From Marsupella aquatica (Eukaryota > Marchantiophyta), in assembly GCA_973895155.1 (NCBI GenBank), contig OZ316895.1, positions 9,548,001-9,612,000 of the forward strand: a stretch of 64,000 bases of DNA, read 5' to 3'. The notes under the pieces are model-generated. The model searched no databases. It was not told the origin of the DNA and worked only from the letters and a program-made list of their open reading frames with translations. Made by a program: the position numbers and the translations under genes. Positions 12,601-23,100 of the stretch are shown piece after piece. Numbering within the stretch: the first letter of the stretch is position 1; each line of letters starts with the position of its first letter.

Positions 12601-12961
12601 GGGACCAGCTGCCGAGCCACCAACGAAGAAGAAGCGGAAACCTTCAGGGTCAAGGAGTAATACGACTTCACAGGCCGTGGTGATCAAGGAGGTAGACCCA
12701 GCACCGACCCCAGACAGGGTCACGGCTAAGGATCCAACTACCCTAGGGGAAGGGGAAGCCGAAGCCGTGGGAGTGGCTGAGGCCGAAGCCGTGGGGATTG
12801 CCGAGGCCGGTGTCGAGGCTGAAGCCGAAGGTGGACCCAGTCAGGCCGATGGAGAGTTGACTCGGTCAAGGGCAGGTAATCTGTCAGTAGGCGGGCCAAC
12901 GGCAGTGGCTGAGGAGGAAGTATTGGGGGCGTCCATTGAGGATCCACCACCGGTGTCGTGA
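9620..12961 (+). CDS. LTR-encoded coiled-coil protein with plant-mobile-domain-like region (5' LTR copy)
   Basis: A 1113-codon frame in the sense direction inside the LTR. The start MSNVNQAAHFWG follows GGAGGGT. In order: a basic, NLS-like patch near residues 118-143 (MKRKG, AKRTR); a globular region about 219-385 containing DFYLTPKVIAEVFGLP, which resembles plant mobile domain proteins (family resemblance judged by eye); a Pro- and acid-rich linker; a long heptad coiled coil about 690-950; a second basic NLS-like run KKKRK near 1003; and an Ala/Glu/Val-rich tail. No catalytic motif is visible. I infer a nuclear, self-associating accessory protein. The frame is open in three of the four LTR copies here, indicating real coding. 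Confidence 0.8.
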   Translation: MSNVNQAAHFWGCLFERATEYIKTYEDEESERAARERQELARLWELQKTAFLGGELIKDEFLWTPTSNQFDDLLFCKDSVVGIREAIKNCNDIHWELKGSTERWTRATVLGETSTAAEMKRKGAVNDEATPAKRTRSAAPKKPAEQQSRRQGEAEEEEVDPIKAIPTRDDTWKGWAATLPVEVQLHFAREEDACFTAMQTKKYQGFMAGSGLETFVRLPWLKPEVPESDLLEFVGSWEPETNCTRIYGKDFYLTPKVIAEVFGLPMGNKTKVDTRKTLPDKEFRSFPGPSTKNGFFRNTCTNPHIGEMIDFLRVTMHCNLPRAEIGKAQVYLAERPDPSRDYNGYLLNQLKKILKEEQQVIGMGSVSRLGYHMPLLCRYARGQTFAPVLPLQVRAPEEAPTPRPLAEKPQPPVSPTIEQVFRPRKEDLPMQQPGMQSLLKLLEKEKKSASATTTATATMQDTTTEVGLHRLTRENPFAGDKERIRPESKPGVRMYVGTSSSESEAELPEAPTNEEEREKPDIQEVEEAVEDCSHDNSGYGSDHHVPGVRTCGRFVPTLPRVVRGDPNQQSSPESPPPDVAPPSFDGIKQTVQEFQERIKQEEEAALAKEKDLPGGDWPEDIRRLAEKGSKPLATIEEIRRTAWEQRPRWAMPITSTYSTYAKNRAMEYGEMCGELALGIFGEELEVGPFFHREQLEKHQLEEAVALERSKKDEVIRRLRRMEAEIEDLRAAKKAQDELRIKRHELNIMQGQLDAAQADNQNIKDKLTQTQEELADTIKEREKWKQELKNTEEAHITANSRAMAETQRKEWALKGELEKIRGALEQKEVELGKSYQGIMALQQELASLTASFKADLREKDEMLEQTYAKMNQIESVIIAELDKELRATQEERATLKKELEEAHREQEEAKNELEGARKDLDETQEELEEITRKMENLQRRADNQIERLKKQAAVFKCLAAAGPSPVGTNQLPGVVIAEGQAAPPAPVPEVSGKGKGPAAEPPTKKKRKPSGSRSNTTSQAVVIKEVDPAPTPDRVTAKDPTTLGEGEAEAVGVAEAEAVGIAEAGVEAEAEGGPSQADGELTRSRAGNLSVGGPTAVAEEEVLGASIEDPPPVS

Positions 12962-13450
12962 CGGTGCAAGGGCGCCGTTCCTTTTAGGGAGGGCGGACGT
13001 GGAGGGAGGAGGCGTGAGTGGGCAGGGCGGGCACGGATCTCCACGTTTAGGATTAGGATCAGAACCAGGAGCGGCCCTGACACTTAGCTTAGTAGGATTG
13101 CGGTCCCACTGGTAGGAGCAACACTTGTGCTCCTGCCTTGCTGTACATAGGTAGATTCGGGCAAGTAGATTACTGTTAAGTAGATTAGGCTTACGATGCA
13201 AAGAAGGGCGGATCCACTACCAGGATAAGTACCTGGGCAGCGGGGAGCTCAGGGCCTCTTCTTTAGCAAGTTTTTAGTTTGCACCAGCCGGGCTGGGATC
13301 AAGTAGTACGAGAAGCTCTCGGTTAGTCATACAGTGACCCTTGTGTATATTCATGTTTCCTCATGCCTAAGAGCTGAATAGAGTTGGCCTCACGGCTTAG
13401 TTCGCAGAACTTGTGTATGAGATGTACTGTTTGTATGGCAAGTGCATGGT

Positions 13451-13473
13451 ATGACTCAGTCAGAATGAGTCAT
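13451..13473. promoter_or_regulatory. Inverted pair of bZIP/AP-1-type sites in the LTR
   Basis: ATGACTCA and TGAGTCAT are separated by 7 bp. TGA(C/G)TCA is the established core for GCN4/AP-1-type bZIP factors. The pair is intact in all four A-family LTRs of the window (also near 24301, 51465 and 57675), including the divergent solo LTR. Confidence 0.45.
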
Positions 13474-13666
13474 TTTGCTATTTGTGTGTCGCATTAACTT
13501 GTGTGAAGAGTGCCCACATCAACAGAAGGAAGGAAAGTAAGCAGGGGAGTGAGAGTTGGATGTGTCGAGCTGAGAGAGGTCTTAGCGGCTTAACCAAGCC
13601 TATTGGGGATCATTCCGGCGGCGGAATCCAAACATACCTAACAAGATGGAGGGGAAGACAGGGGAA

Positions 13667-13681
13667 GGCCTATATTAGGCC
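13667..13681 (+). promoter_or_regulatory. Candidate TATA-containing palindrome of element A LTR
   Basis: GGCCTATATTAGGCC lies about 190 bp before the LTR end. It could hold a TATA box that starts the genomic RNA shortly upstream of the primer site. The solo LTR has TAGATT instead of TATATT at this place. No transcript evidence is available. Confidence 0.3.
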
Positions 13682-13877
13682 GGCTACGTATCTCATGACC
13701 CGATGAAGGATCTGTCCAGTATATGTGTGTAAAATGTTAATAGTAGTAGTAGAAGGTTAGCAGCGTCCCATGCCGCTAAGCCGCGGAAACGGCCTCGCCA
13801 AGCACGAAACCTGCGGGAATCGGCTTGAGCTGGGGGGTTTCTTGGGTTTAGGGAGCCATGGGACGCACCACATTTTT

Positions 13878-13895
13878 TGGCGCTAGATGGAGGGG
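13878..13895 (+). other. Primer-binding site of element A
   Basis: TGGCGCTAGATGGAGGGG lies 5 bp after the LTR end. It starts with TGG, complementary to a tRNA CCA end, at the expected location. TGGCGC fits several plant tRNA 3' ends (tRNA-Asp among them), but the match breaks after six bases, so I leave the tRNA open. Confidence 0.6.
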
Positions 13896-13942
13896 GCATT
13901 TCTTAAGCCGTGAGATATGAAGTTAGAACGGAAGCGTAGGTA

Positions 13943-16936
13943 ATGACTGACCTTACGCCGAGGGAAGAAAGAGTGATTCAACGGGAGAGAGCTCGACTGC
14001 AGCAGCTCGCCGGGTGGCATGATACACAGCGACTGAGAGGGGCAGAAAGAGCTGGTAGCTCCAAAACTGGAAGTGGCGTCGAAGAAGACATACCAGAAGA
14101 AGAGTCGGTAAGGAGAAGTGAGTCTCCAACCGACATGGGGGAACCAGAGGCACGGCCAGACGAGAGGCCAGGAACCAGATTGAGCCAGCGGTCGCGCATA
14201 CATTACAAGGCATTTCATGGGAGAGGAGATGAGGATCCGGACGAATGGTTGGGTGATTTCGAGGGAACCGCTGCAGCAAATGGAGAATCGGCCATCAAGA
14301 TGCAGATTCTTCCCGGCCTGTTCAAGGGTGAGGCTAGGCCTTGGTACAGAGCATTAGATGTGGAAGATCAAGCCATCTGGGATATCTTCAAAACACTCTT
14401 TGTTAAGGAGTTTTGACCCATTGGAACTTCAGAACTAGCAGTGCTGAAGTTGGGACAACTTCGGTTCAAGGAGAACAAATCCTTCAGGAAGTTCTTGCAA
14501 CGCTTTCAGAAATTGGTAAGACGTACAAAGACCAATGCATCTGAAGGTATGCAACTTCAATGGTTGGTGAATGCTTTGCCACAGAAGATGAGTTTTGCAA
14601 TTAGGAAGGAGAACCCGGAGACTTTAGCCGAAGCAATTAAGGATATTCAATTATACATTAATGCAGATATCACAAGCCGGAAGAAACAGCTTAAGTCTGA
14701 GAGTTCCTCATCAGAGGAGGGATCACCCCATAAGAAAAAAGATAAGAAGAAGAAACATTCCAAGAAGTCTAGAAGTGATAAGTCAAGCTCGGATAGTGGG
14801 AGTAGCAAGAGTGAGTCATCTTCTAGTTCTGAAGAAGAAAAAACTAGGAAAAGGAAGGGCAGAAGGAGAGGGAAGACGAAAGTCAAGATGGAGGCTAAGC
14901 CACCAGATAACATCGTAGCCCTTACCGAGCAACTTAAGGCTATCATTGCAGAGGTAAAACCAAAGAAGAAGGTAGTACAGGAGGATAGCTCTGTATGGTG
15001 TGCCTTATGTTATAAAACCGGACACCATAAAGATGCTTGTCCTAAGCTTAATACTAATCATGTTCGGCATGTGGCCGAGATCAGACCATGTCAGGGAGAA
15101 GTAGAGTACTTTTTGGGAGATGCCGCTGATAGTGTTTTCGGCATCAGTGAGACTGGAGCACGAGACCTATCCAACAGACCTGCATCTCTGTGGTCAGGGT
15201 TAAGGAACAATCCAGGAGAGATGTATCCTCGGATTATTCAGAACCCGTCAGTACCTCCTAGGCCGAATGTGCAAAGATTTGCGGCGTGCTATAATTGTGG
15301 TCAACCTGGCCATTTTGCTAGAGAATGCCCGAATGCACGCAAACAGGGTGATGGACAACCAGCTCAACTATGTATGGGATGCCGACAGGAAGGTCATATG
15401 CTAGGGCAATGTCCTACTTGGTTGGCAGGCCTGGCCGCAAATCATAAGCTTTTGCCGATCAAGATCTTACCGCCAGGTACTACCCCCGGAGGAGTTCAAA
15501 TCAACCACATCGAACTAGGATGGCAAGAGGATGCCGAGGCAGAGTTCGTACCATCTGATGATGAGGCCGAAGCCCTATCAACCTTCTCAGAGGAGGATTT
15601 AGATCATGATTGCTACCGGGTCTCTACTCGATCTACCAGAAGGAAGGAAAGGTGGGATGGGCTGGCCAAAAATAAAGGGAAGGTTACGGAGGAAAGGATC
15701 GACTCTTCGTCAACATCAACAGAAGGAGAAGGGAGGGCTCCGGCAATACAGGTAAGCCATGAGCCCACCAGTGAAACCAATCCTTCACAAGATAGCGACT
15801 TCAATCGAGATCATCCTAAGTTGTTCTACCCCTCTGTTACGGCTAGTGTTAAGGAACAACTAAGAGAATTAGAAACCCTGGAGAATACCGAAGCCATTGC
15901 CAAGGATGTAAAACGAGCAAAAGCATTGTTTGCTTCGGAAGACCCAACAGCTGTGGAGACTAGCGTGGCAAAACTGGCCGAATCCAAGACGGAAACACCA
16001 CCAGAAGAGAAGCCGATTGTTCCCTATGACCTGGCTAAAGATGTACTAGAATCTAGAGTCTCGGCAACAGTAGGTCAACTATTGAAAAATAGCCCGTACT
16101 TCCGGAAGCAATTAAGGAAGGCTATTCTCGGCAAGCCGAGATTACCCAAGGTAGCAACCAGATCCGACGTACTAATGATAGAAGAGGATCAAGGAGCCCC
16201 AGCATTACCATTAATGATTCAAGGAGAATTATTACTACGGGTACCCATCGATGGAGGATCAGGGGTATGTATTATGATTGATTCAACAGCAAAAGGGTGG
16301 GGTCTAACACCGGAGATGACTGGAAGAGTGTTGAACATGGCCAATGGATATCAGGTCATTCCGACGGGAGTGTTAACCGGCATCAAGACAGAGATAGGAG
16401 GTATCTTCTTTAGCATTAACTATGTAGTAATGAAGCCGGTAAATCCTACGTCATTCCGGCTATTGATTGGTAGACCATGGCTGTACCTAGCCGAGGTAAT
16501 AGAAGATTGGGGTAAAAAGCAGTTCACTTTCGGGACCCCCTCTATCACGGTATCCTGGGACACTAAGGATGACCGTAGGAAAAGCATAAGGGAAGTAGAT
16601 GGGTACGATAGTGGACTGGAGTCAGCCGATGAAGTACGTTGGTTAGAATGCTTCACTAACCTAACCGAAGAAGGTGTCTTTGGACCAGAGGTACCCCCCA
16701 GCGGATTATGGCAAGAACCAATGGAAGGTGACTTGGAAGAAGAAGACGAAGAGGTCGAGGACTGCTTTACAATAGAATCCACCTTTTTAGCTGCAATTCC
16801 GGAGGAAGTAAAGGATGTAGACCAATTGGATGAAACGGCTAAGTGGGGAGCAGTAGCAGGGACAGTGGATTTTCTGCAGGCGTTGTGGCAGAGCCGACGG
16901 GGTCCACAACGCCATCGATCATTGGCAAGGAATTAA
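13943..16936 (+). pseudogene. gag: Element A gag-protease, with one in-frame TGA
   Basis: The retrotransposon gag core (FHGRGDEDPDEWL, then PWYRALD) is followed by TGA at 14414-14416, and the same frame resumes as PIGTSE...LKLGQLRF and runs to 16936. CGA-to-TGA would explain the stop, since gag proteins often have KEFRP here. Downstream are a Ser/Lys-rich basic segment, three CCHC zinc knuckles (starting CALC, CYNC and CMGC) that would bind RNA, and an aspartic-protease motif IDGGSG near 16249. Gag packages the RNA and the protease cuts the polyprotein. The frame overlaps pol by 94 nt. Confidence 0.88.
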
Positions 16937-19900
16937 ATACCAAGGGATCGGCATACAAGCCGATTACGAGGGCAGAACAAATTGAGGCCCTATTAGAAGC
17001 CGAGAGAGCACAGCGGCCTAACTCTCAGGAGCAAGAGGTGGATGAGATGGACAGACACGATCCAGAGCCAAGGCAGGAAGGGGAGCCGACCACTAATTCA
17101 AAACCGAATAGACCGGTAAGGGGACAATCTATGGACACCAAGGAAGGGACCGACTCGGCTAGTCCAGCCGAGATCCCAGTTTATGGAGGTATGAGATTAG
17201 AGAGACTGGAAGCCGAACTGGACCCGAATTTGAAGAAGCAGATTAATATGATCCAAGCACGGCAATATCGGAAGCTCGACTTAGGAGAGGGAAGAGAACT
17301 GAACTTAGGGAGAAACCTAGCACCTGAGCTCGAGAAAGAGATCAGTGACTTATTGATTGAATTTCAGGATGTGTTTGCATGGAGTCACCAAGATCTAAAG
17401 GGAGTAGATCCAACACTAGGGGAACATCGAATTGATCTCATGTTAGGAGCCAAATCATTTCGACAACCAATTCGAAGGATGAACCCGAAGTATTCCCTGC
17501 TGGTCAAAACAGAAATCGACAAACTAGTGGAAGCTGGATTCATCACTCCAGTCCTGCATTCAGACTGGGTGTCTCCAATTGTGATAGTTCCCAAGAAAGC
17601 TGGACCCGATGGTAAACCCAAGATCCGGGTTTGTCAGGATTACAGGAAGCTGAATGAAGCAACATTAAAAGACCATTTTCCTTTACCGTTTACTGATATG
17701 GTACTAGACATGGTAGCCAGTCATGAACTATATTCATTCATGGATGGATACTCTGATTATAACCAAATCAGGATTCGGCAGGAAGACCAAATCAAGACGG
17801 CCTTCATCACGGAATGGGGGATCTATGTCTTCAATCGTATGCCGTTTGGACTCTGCAACGCACCAGCTATGTTCCAACGATTAATGGTGAACATTTTTCA
17901 TGATTACTTGAGAAAGTTCATGGAAATCTTCATTGATGACTTTGTAGTATTCGGGAAGGCATCGAAACATGCTAAATACCTCAGGAAAACCTTCATGAGA
18001 TGTAGGGAGGTGGGTCTCAAGTTACACCCAGATAAATGTTTTTTTGCAGTAACCGAGGGGGTGCTACTAGGTCACAAGGTATCAAGGAAGGGCATTGAGA
18101 TTGACAAAGGTAAGCTAGCAGTATGGCTAGATATCATGCAACCTAAGAACATAAAGGATGTAAGATCCTTCTTGGGATGCATTGGTTACTATCGCCGGTT
18201 CATCAAGGATTTTGCCAAGCTAGCTTTACCATTAACCAATATGCTCAAGGCAGGAGCAGACTTCGAACCCACACCCGAACGAGTCACAGCGGTAGTAGAA
18301 TTGAAGCAGATGTTAGTAGAGGCCCCAGTCATGATAGCACCGGACTGGAACAAAGATTTTCATGTTTTTGTAGATGTCTCGGGCTTCTGTATTGGCTCAG
18401 TACTAAGTCAGTTGGATGAGAAAGGAAGGGACCATCCCATATACTTCGCAAGCCGTCAGCTTGCCGATGCCGAACGGAACTACTCTACCACGGAAAGAGA
18501 AGCATTAGGAGTCATTTATTCTTGTAAAAAGTTTAGGCATTATTTACTAGGGTACAAGGTAATCTTTCATACGGATCATGAAAGTTTGAAGTACCTAGTC
18601 AATAAGCCAGACCTTACAGGCAGAGTAGCAAGATGGATTTTGCTATTACAGGAGTTTGACTATGAGCTGAGGATCAAGCCAGGAAAGTTACATGCCAATG
18701 CCGACTTCTTTTCAAGGATCACAGGTAAACCTGCCACGGATTGCATCGATGATCGATTCCCCGACGAGGAGCTATTCGTTGTGGAAATAGCTGGTACATG
18801 GTACCCTGAGATTTTACAATTTCTCAGCACTTCCAGATTACAGCCAGGATTAAGCCGAGAGCAAGCCGCAGTCTTTGTGCGGAAGGTCAGACAGTATCAG
18901 TGCATTAAAGGCATACTGCACAAGCATGGAATCAACAGCACGATTCAAAGGTGTTTGGAGAAGAGAGAGGTAAAACGAGTCCTACGGGCCATGCATGGAG
19001 AGGAGGCCGGAGGACATTTTGCCCCAGTAACCACGTCTAAGAAAATATTAAATGCCGGTTACTGGTGGCCCACCTTGCACAAGGATGTCTATCAGTTTAT
19101 CAAACAATGCGATCCTTGTCAACGAGCGGGAGGACCAAGGGCGTCCACCAGGCATCCACTGCACCCTATTCTACCTCTGGCACCATTCGAGAAGTGGGGT
19201 ATTGATTACATTGGACCTCTGAAACCACTGACCCACCCTCGACGGAACAAGTACATAATCCTGGCTACGGATTATGCAACTAAATGGGTAGAGGCCAGAC
19301 CAACAACGAAGGATGATGCAATTACTACGGCTAGATTCATGTATGAGCAGATCTTCACCAGGTATGGAGCACCCCTAGAATTAGTTAGTGATAGAGGAAC
19401 CCATTTTTTGAATGATATAATTAGTCGTTTAAATGAGCAGTATTTAGTTAAACATAGGCCTACTACTCCCTACCATCCAAAGGCAAACGGGTTGACAGAA
19501 CGAGCAAACGGAATCATAGGAAAGATATTGAACAAGACAGTAGCTCAGAACAAACTCGATTGGGATGATAAATTGTTTGCTGCTGTTTTTGTTTACAATC
19601 TGGCCTATAAATCCACTACCGGTCATACACCCTTCTTCTTAACCTTTGGACAAGAAGCCCTGGTACCCATGCAACTTGAGATACCGACATTTCAAGTTAC
19701 AATTGAGGAAAGAGCCTCAGCGGAGGAGAGCCTAAAGGAGCGAGAATATAGGTTAGAAGCTTTAGAGGAAGCGAGAATGATTTCAGCCGAGAGAGTAGAA
19801 TATAGACAGAATATCATGAAGCAGCAGTATGATAAAAGGTTAAAAGTAGTTAGTATTCATACCGGTGATCTTGTGCTACTTTATGACAGTAGGTATAGTA

Positions 19901-20109
19901 GGTTTCCAGGAAAGCTTTACACTCGCTGGTTAGGACCCTTTAGAGTAACCATGATGTTCCCCAATGGCTCCGTGCAATTGGCCAACATTACGGGAGAGGT
20001 ATATCCAGTTCGCATCCATTATGACCGCCTCAAGAAATACTATATGGACGAAGATGAAGTTGTTCGCGAGGACGCTTCACAATTAAGTGGGGAGCTATGT
20101 GATGCCTAG
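16843..20109 (+). CDS. pol: Element A pol: reverse transcriptase, RNase H, integrase
   Basis: An intact 1088-codon frame in the -1 frame relative to gag; translation probably needs a -1 frameshift or a subgenomic RNA in the 94-nt overlap. Reverse transcriptase has KIRVCQDYRKLN and the catalytic FIDDFVVF. RNase H has FVDVSGF, the E of REALGVIY and the D of HTDHESL. Integrase has an HHCC finger (HGEEAGGH ... CDPC) and the DDE residues in GIDYIGPL, SDRGTHFL and LTERANG. There is no chromodomain. The TAG stop lies 12 nt inside the 3' LTR. It copies the RNA into DNA and inserts it. Confidence 0.95.
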   Translation: MGSSSRDSGFSAGVVAEPTGSTTPSIIGKELNTKGSAYKPITRAEQIEALLEAERAQRPNSQEQEVDEMDRHDPEPRQEGEPTTNSKPNRPVRGQSMDTKEGTDSASPAEIPVYGGMRLERLEAELDPNLKKQINMIQARQYRKLDLGEGRELNLGRNLAPELEKEISDLLIEFQDVFAWSHQDLKGVDPTLGEHRIDLMLGAKSFRQPIRRMNPKYSLLVKTEIDKLVEAGFITPVLHSDWVSPIVIVPKKAGPDGKPKIRVCQDYRKLNEATLKDHFPLPFTDMVLDMVASHELYSFMDGYSDYNQIRIRQEDQIKTAFITEWGIYVFNRMPFGLCNAPAMFQRLMVNIFHDYLRKFMEIFIDDFVVFGKASKHAKYLRKTFMRCREVGLKLHPDKCFFAVTEGVLLGHKVSRKGIEIDKGKLAVWLDIMQPKNIKDVRSFLGCIGYYRRFIKDFAKLALPLTNMLKAGADFEPTPERVTAVVELKQMLVEAPVMIAPDWNKDFHVFVDVSGFCIGSVLSQLDEKGRDHPIYFASRQLADAERNYSTTEREALGVIYSCKKFRHYLLGYKVIFHTDHESLKYLVNKPDLTGRVARWILLLQEFDYELRIKPGKLHANADFFSRITGKPATDCIDDRFPDEELFVVEIAGTWYPEILQFLSTSRLQPGLSREQAAVFVRKVRQYQCIKGILHKHGINSTIQRCLEKREVKRVLRAMHGEEAGGHFAPVTTSKKILNAGYWWPTLHKDVYQFIKQCDPCQRAGGPRASTRHPLHPILPLAPFEKWGIDYIGPLKPLTHPRRNKYIILATDYATKWVEARPTTKDDAITTARFMYEQIFTRYGAPLELVSDRGTHFLNDIISRLNEQYLVKHRPTTPYHPKANGLTERANGIIGKILNKTVAQNKLDWDDKLFAAVFVYNLAYKSTTGHTPFFLTFGQEALVPMQLEIPTFQVTIEERASAEESLKEREYRLEALEEARMISAERVEYRQNIMKQQYDKRLKVVSIHTGDLVLLYDSRYSRFPGKLYTRWLGPFRVTMMFPNGSVQLANITGEVYPVRIHYDRLKKYYMDEDEVVREDASQLSGELCDA
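20086..20097 (+). other. Polypurine tract of element A
   Basis: AGTGGGGAGCTA directly precedes the 3' LTR (TGTGATGCC at 20098). Short purine runs here prime plus-strand synthesis. It lies within the last codons of pol. Confidence 0.6.
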
Positions 20110-23100
20110 ACAGGAATCACTCGACCGGTTAAGTGGGTAAAGCAGGAAGGCACCCTAGGAACACCTTAGTATAGTGACAAAACAAGGAAAATATAAACAA
20201 TTAGGGGCAACCATGGAACCCGGGCAGAGGCCGGAGGTAAGGCTGAGGGTGAAAACCCGATTAGGGTTAGGGCGCGTTAAGCGTCGGCGGCTAGGAAGGA
20301 TCAACGGGAAGAAGGACCGGCAGAGGAGAGGGGTAAGGAGCGCTTGCAGGAGATGATGGCTCATTTGCGAGCACGAACTAGGCAGACGACTACGGGAGGC
20401 CAACTACTGTCAGCTGCTTAGGCAAGCACTCGGGGAGAGAGTAGATACGACGATCAACCTAAGGAGGGTATGAGCAACGTCAATCAAGCGGCACATTTCT
20501 GGGGATGCCTGTTCGAACGGGCAACTGAGTACATCAAGACTTACGAGGACGAGGAGTCAGAAAGGGCAGCTCAAGAACGGCAGGAGCTCGCTCGATTGTG
20601 GGAGCTGCAGAAGACGGCTTTCTTAGGAGGCGAACTCATCAAGGACGAGTTCCTGTGGACGCCTACTTCCAATCAACTCGACGATCTTCTGTTTTGCAAA
20701 GACAGCGTCGTCGGCATCCGAGAGGCCATCAAGAACTGCAACGACATACACTGGGAATTAAAGGGTAGCACGGAAAGGTGGACCCGGGCAACGGTGCTAG
20801 GAGAAACCTCCACGGCAGCAGAGATGAAGAGGAAGGGAGCCGTCAACGATGAAGCCACCCCGGCAAAAAGAACGAGGTCGGCGGCACCAAAGAAGCCAGC
20901 CGAGCAGCAGAGCAGGAGGCAGGGAGAAGCCGAAGAGGAGGAGGTCGATCCCATCAAGGCCATTCCAACCAGGGATGACACCTGGAAGGGCTGGGCGGCA
21001 ACCCTACCGGTGGAGGTGCAACTACATTTTGCACGGGAGGAGGATGCATGCTTTACGGCCATGCAGACCAAGAAGTACCAAGGCTTCATGGCCGGATCCG
21101 GCTTGGAGGCCTTTGTAAGATTACCATGGCTGAAGCCGGAGGTACCGGAGTCAGACCTATTAGAATTCGTGGGGTCATGGGAACCCGAGACCAATTGCAC
21201 GAGGATATATGGGAAGGATTTCTATCTTACTCCCAAGGTGATTGCCAAAGTGTTTGGCTTGCCGATGGGCAATAAGACCAAAGTTGATACGAGGAAGACC
21301 TTGCCTGACAAGGAGTTCCGGTCGTTCCCCGGGCCATCAACGAAGAATGGCTTCTTCCGGAACACCTGCACCAACCCGCACATAGGAGAGATGATCGACT
21401 TCTTGCGGGTGACCATGCATTGTAACTTGCCGAGGGCAGAGATCGGCAAGGCACAGGTCTATCTGGCAGAAAGGCCAGACCCAAGCCGGGACTACAACGG
21501 GTACCTCCTCAACCAATTGAAGAAGATCTTAAAGGAGGAGCAGCAGGTAATCAGCATGGGGAGCGTGTCGCGGCTTGGCTATCACATGCCGCTGTTGTGC
21601 CGGTATGCCAGAGGTCAGACTTTTGCCCCGGTACTTCCCCTGCAGGTAAGGGCACCCGAGGAAGCTCCAACGCCGAGGCCGTTGGCTGAGAAGCCTCAAC
21701 CACCTGTTAGTCCTACGATCGAGCAGGTGTTTAGGCCCAGGAAGGAAGACTTGCCGATGCAGCAACCAGGCATGCAGAGTCTGCTGAAACTACTGGAGAA
21801 AGAAAAGAAATCGGCATCGGCAACAACAACGGCAACGGCAACAATGCAGGACACTACTACAGAGGTAGGCCTACACCGGCTCACAAGAGAAAACCCCTTT
21901 GCTGGAGACAAGGAGAGAATCAGGCCGGAATCCAAGCCAGGTGTTCGAATGTACGTGGGAACCTCAAGCTCCGAATCGGAGGCAGAATTGCCTGAAGCTC
22001 CTACCAACGAAGAGGAGAGGGAGAAGCCGGACATCCAAGAGGTAGAGGAGGCAGTGGAGGACTGCAGCCATGATAATTCCGGCTATGGGTCGGACCATCA
22101 CGTTCCAGGAGTAAGGACCTGTGGCCGGTTTGTCCCCACACTTCCAAGGGTAGTGCGAGGGGACCCCAACCAGCAGAGTAGCCCTGAGTCTCCCCCACCA
22201 GATGTTGCTCCCCCGAGCTTCAACGGCATAAAACAGACGGTGCAGGAATTTCAGGAGCGAATCAAGCAGGAGGAAGAGGCCGCCCTGGCTAAGGAAAAGG
22301 ATTTACCAGGAGGAGATTGGCCGGAGGATATCAGGCGGCTAGCCAAAAAAGGAAGCAAACCTCTAGCCACGATTGAAGAGATCCGCAGGACGGCTTGGGA
22401 GCAGAGGCCACGATGGGCGATGCCGATCACTTCTACTTACTCCACCTACGCTAAGAATAGAGCCATGGAGTATGGTGAGATGTGTGGGGAACTTGCGCTC
22501 GGCATCTTTGGAGAGGAGTTGGAGGTAGGACCCTTTTTTCATAGGGAGCAGTTGGAGAAGCACCAATTAGAAGAAGCGGTGGCTTTAGAGAGAAGCAAGA
22601 AGGACGAGGTCATTCGGCGGCTTAGGAGGATGGAAGCCGAGATTGAAGATCTAAGGGCGGCCAAGAAAGCCCAAGATGAACTGCGGATTAAACGACATGA
22701 GCTGAACATCATGCAGGGGCAGTTGGACGCCGCGCAGGCTGATAATCAGAATATCAAGGATAAACTGACTCAGACGCAGGAAGAGTTGGCCGACACGATC
22801 AAAGAAAGGGAAAAGTGGAAGCAAGAGCTGAAGAATACAGAGGAGGCCCACATAACAGCCAACAGCCGGGCCATGGCGGAGACCCAAAGAAAGGAATGGG
22901 CGTTGAAAGGGGAGCTCGAAAAAATCCGCGGAGCCCTTGAGCAGAAGGAGGTCGAGTTAGGGAAATCCTATCAAGGGATTATGGCGCTGCAGCAGGAGCT
23001 TGCGTCCCTGACGGCCAGCTTCAAGGCCGACCTAAGGGAGAAGGACGAGATGCTCGAACAGACTTACGCCAAGATGAACCAGATAGAGTCTGTCATCATT

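Larger units (their letters stand above)
9248..13872 (+). repeat. Element A 5' LTR (4625 bp)
   Basis: TG...CA termini with a 4-bp inverted end (TGTG/CACA). The long ORF occupies about offsets 373-3714. Downstream of it lie a bZIP-type inverted pair (13451-13473) and a palindrome containing TATATT (13667-13681). If that is the promoter, the ORF lies in U3. Confidence 0.95.

Noticed and set aside
13873-13890. TGGCGCTA after the 5' LTR of element A as a further palindrome site
   Set aside because: Only one half (GGCGCTA) matches, and its position identifies it as the primer-binding site.
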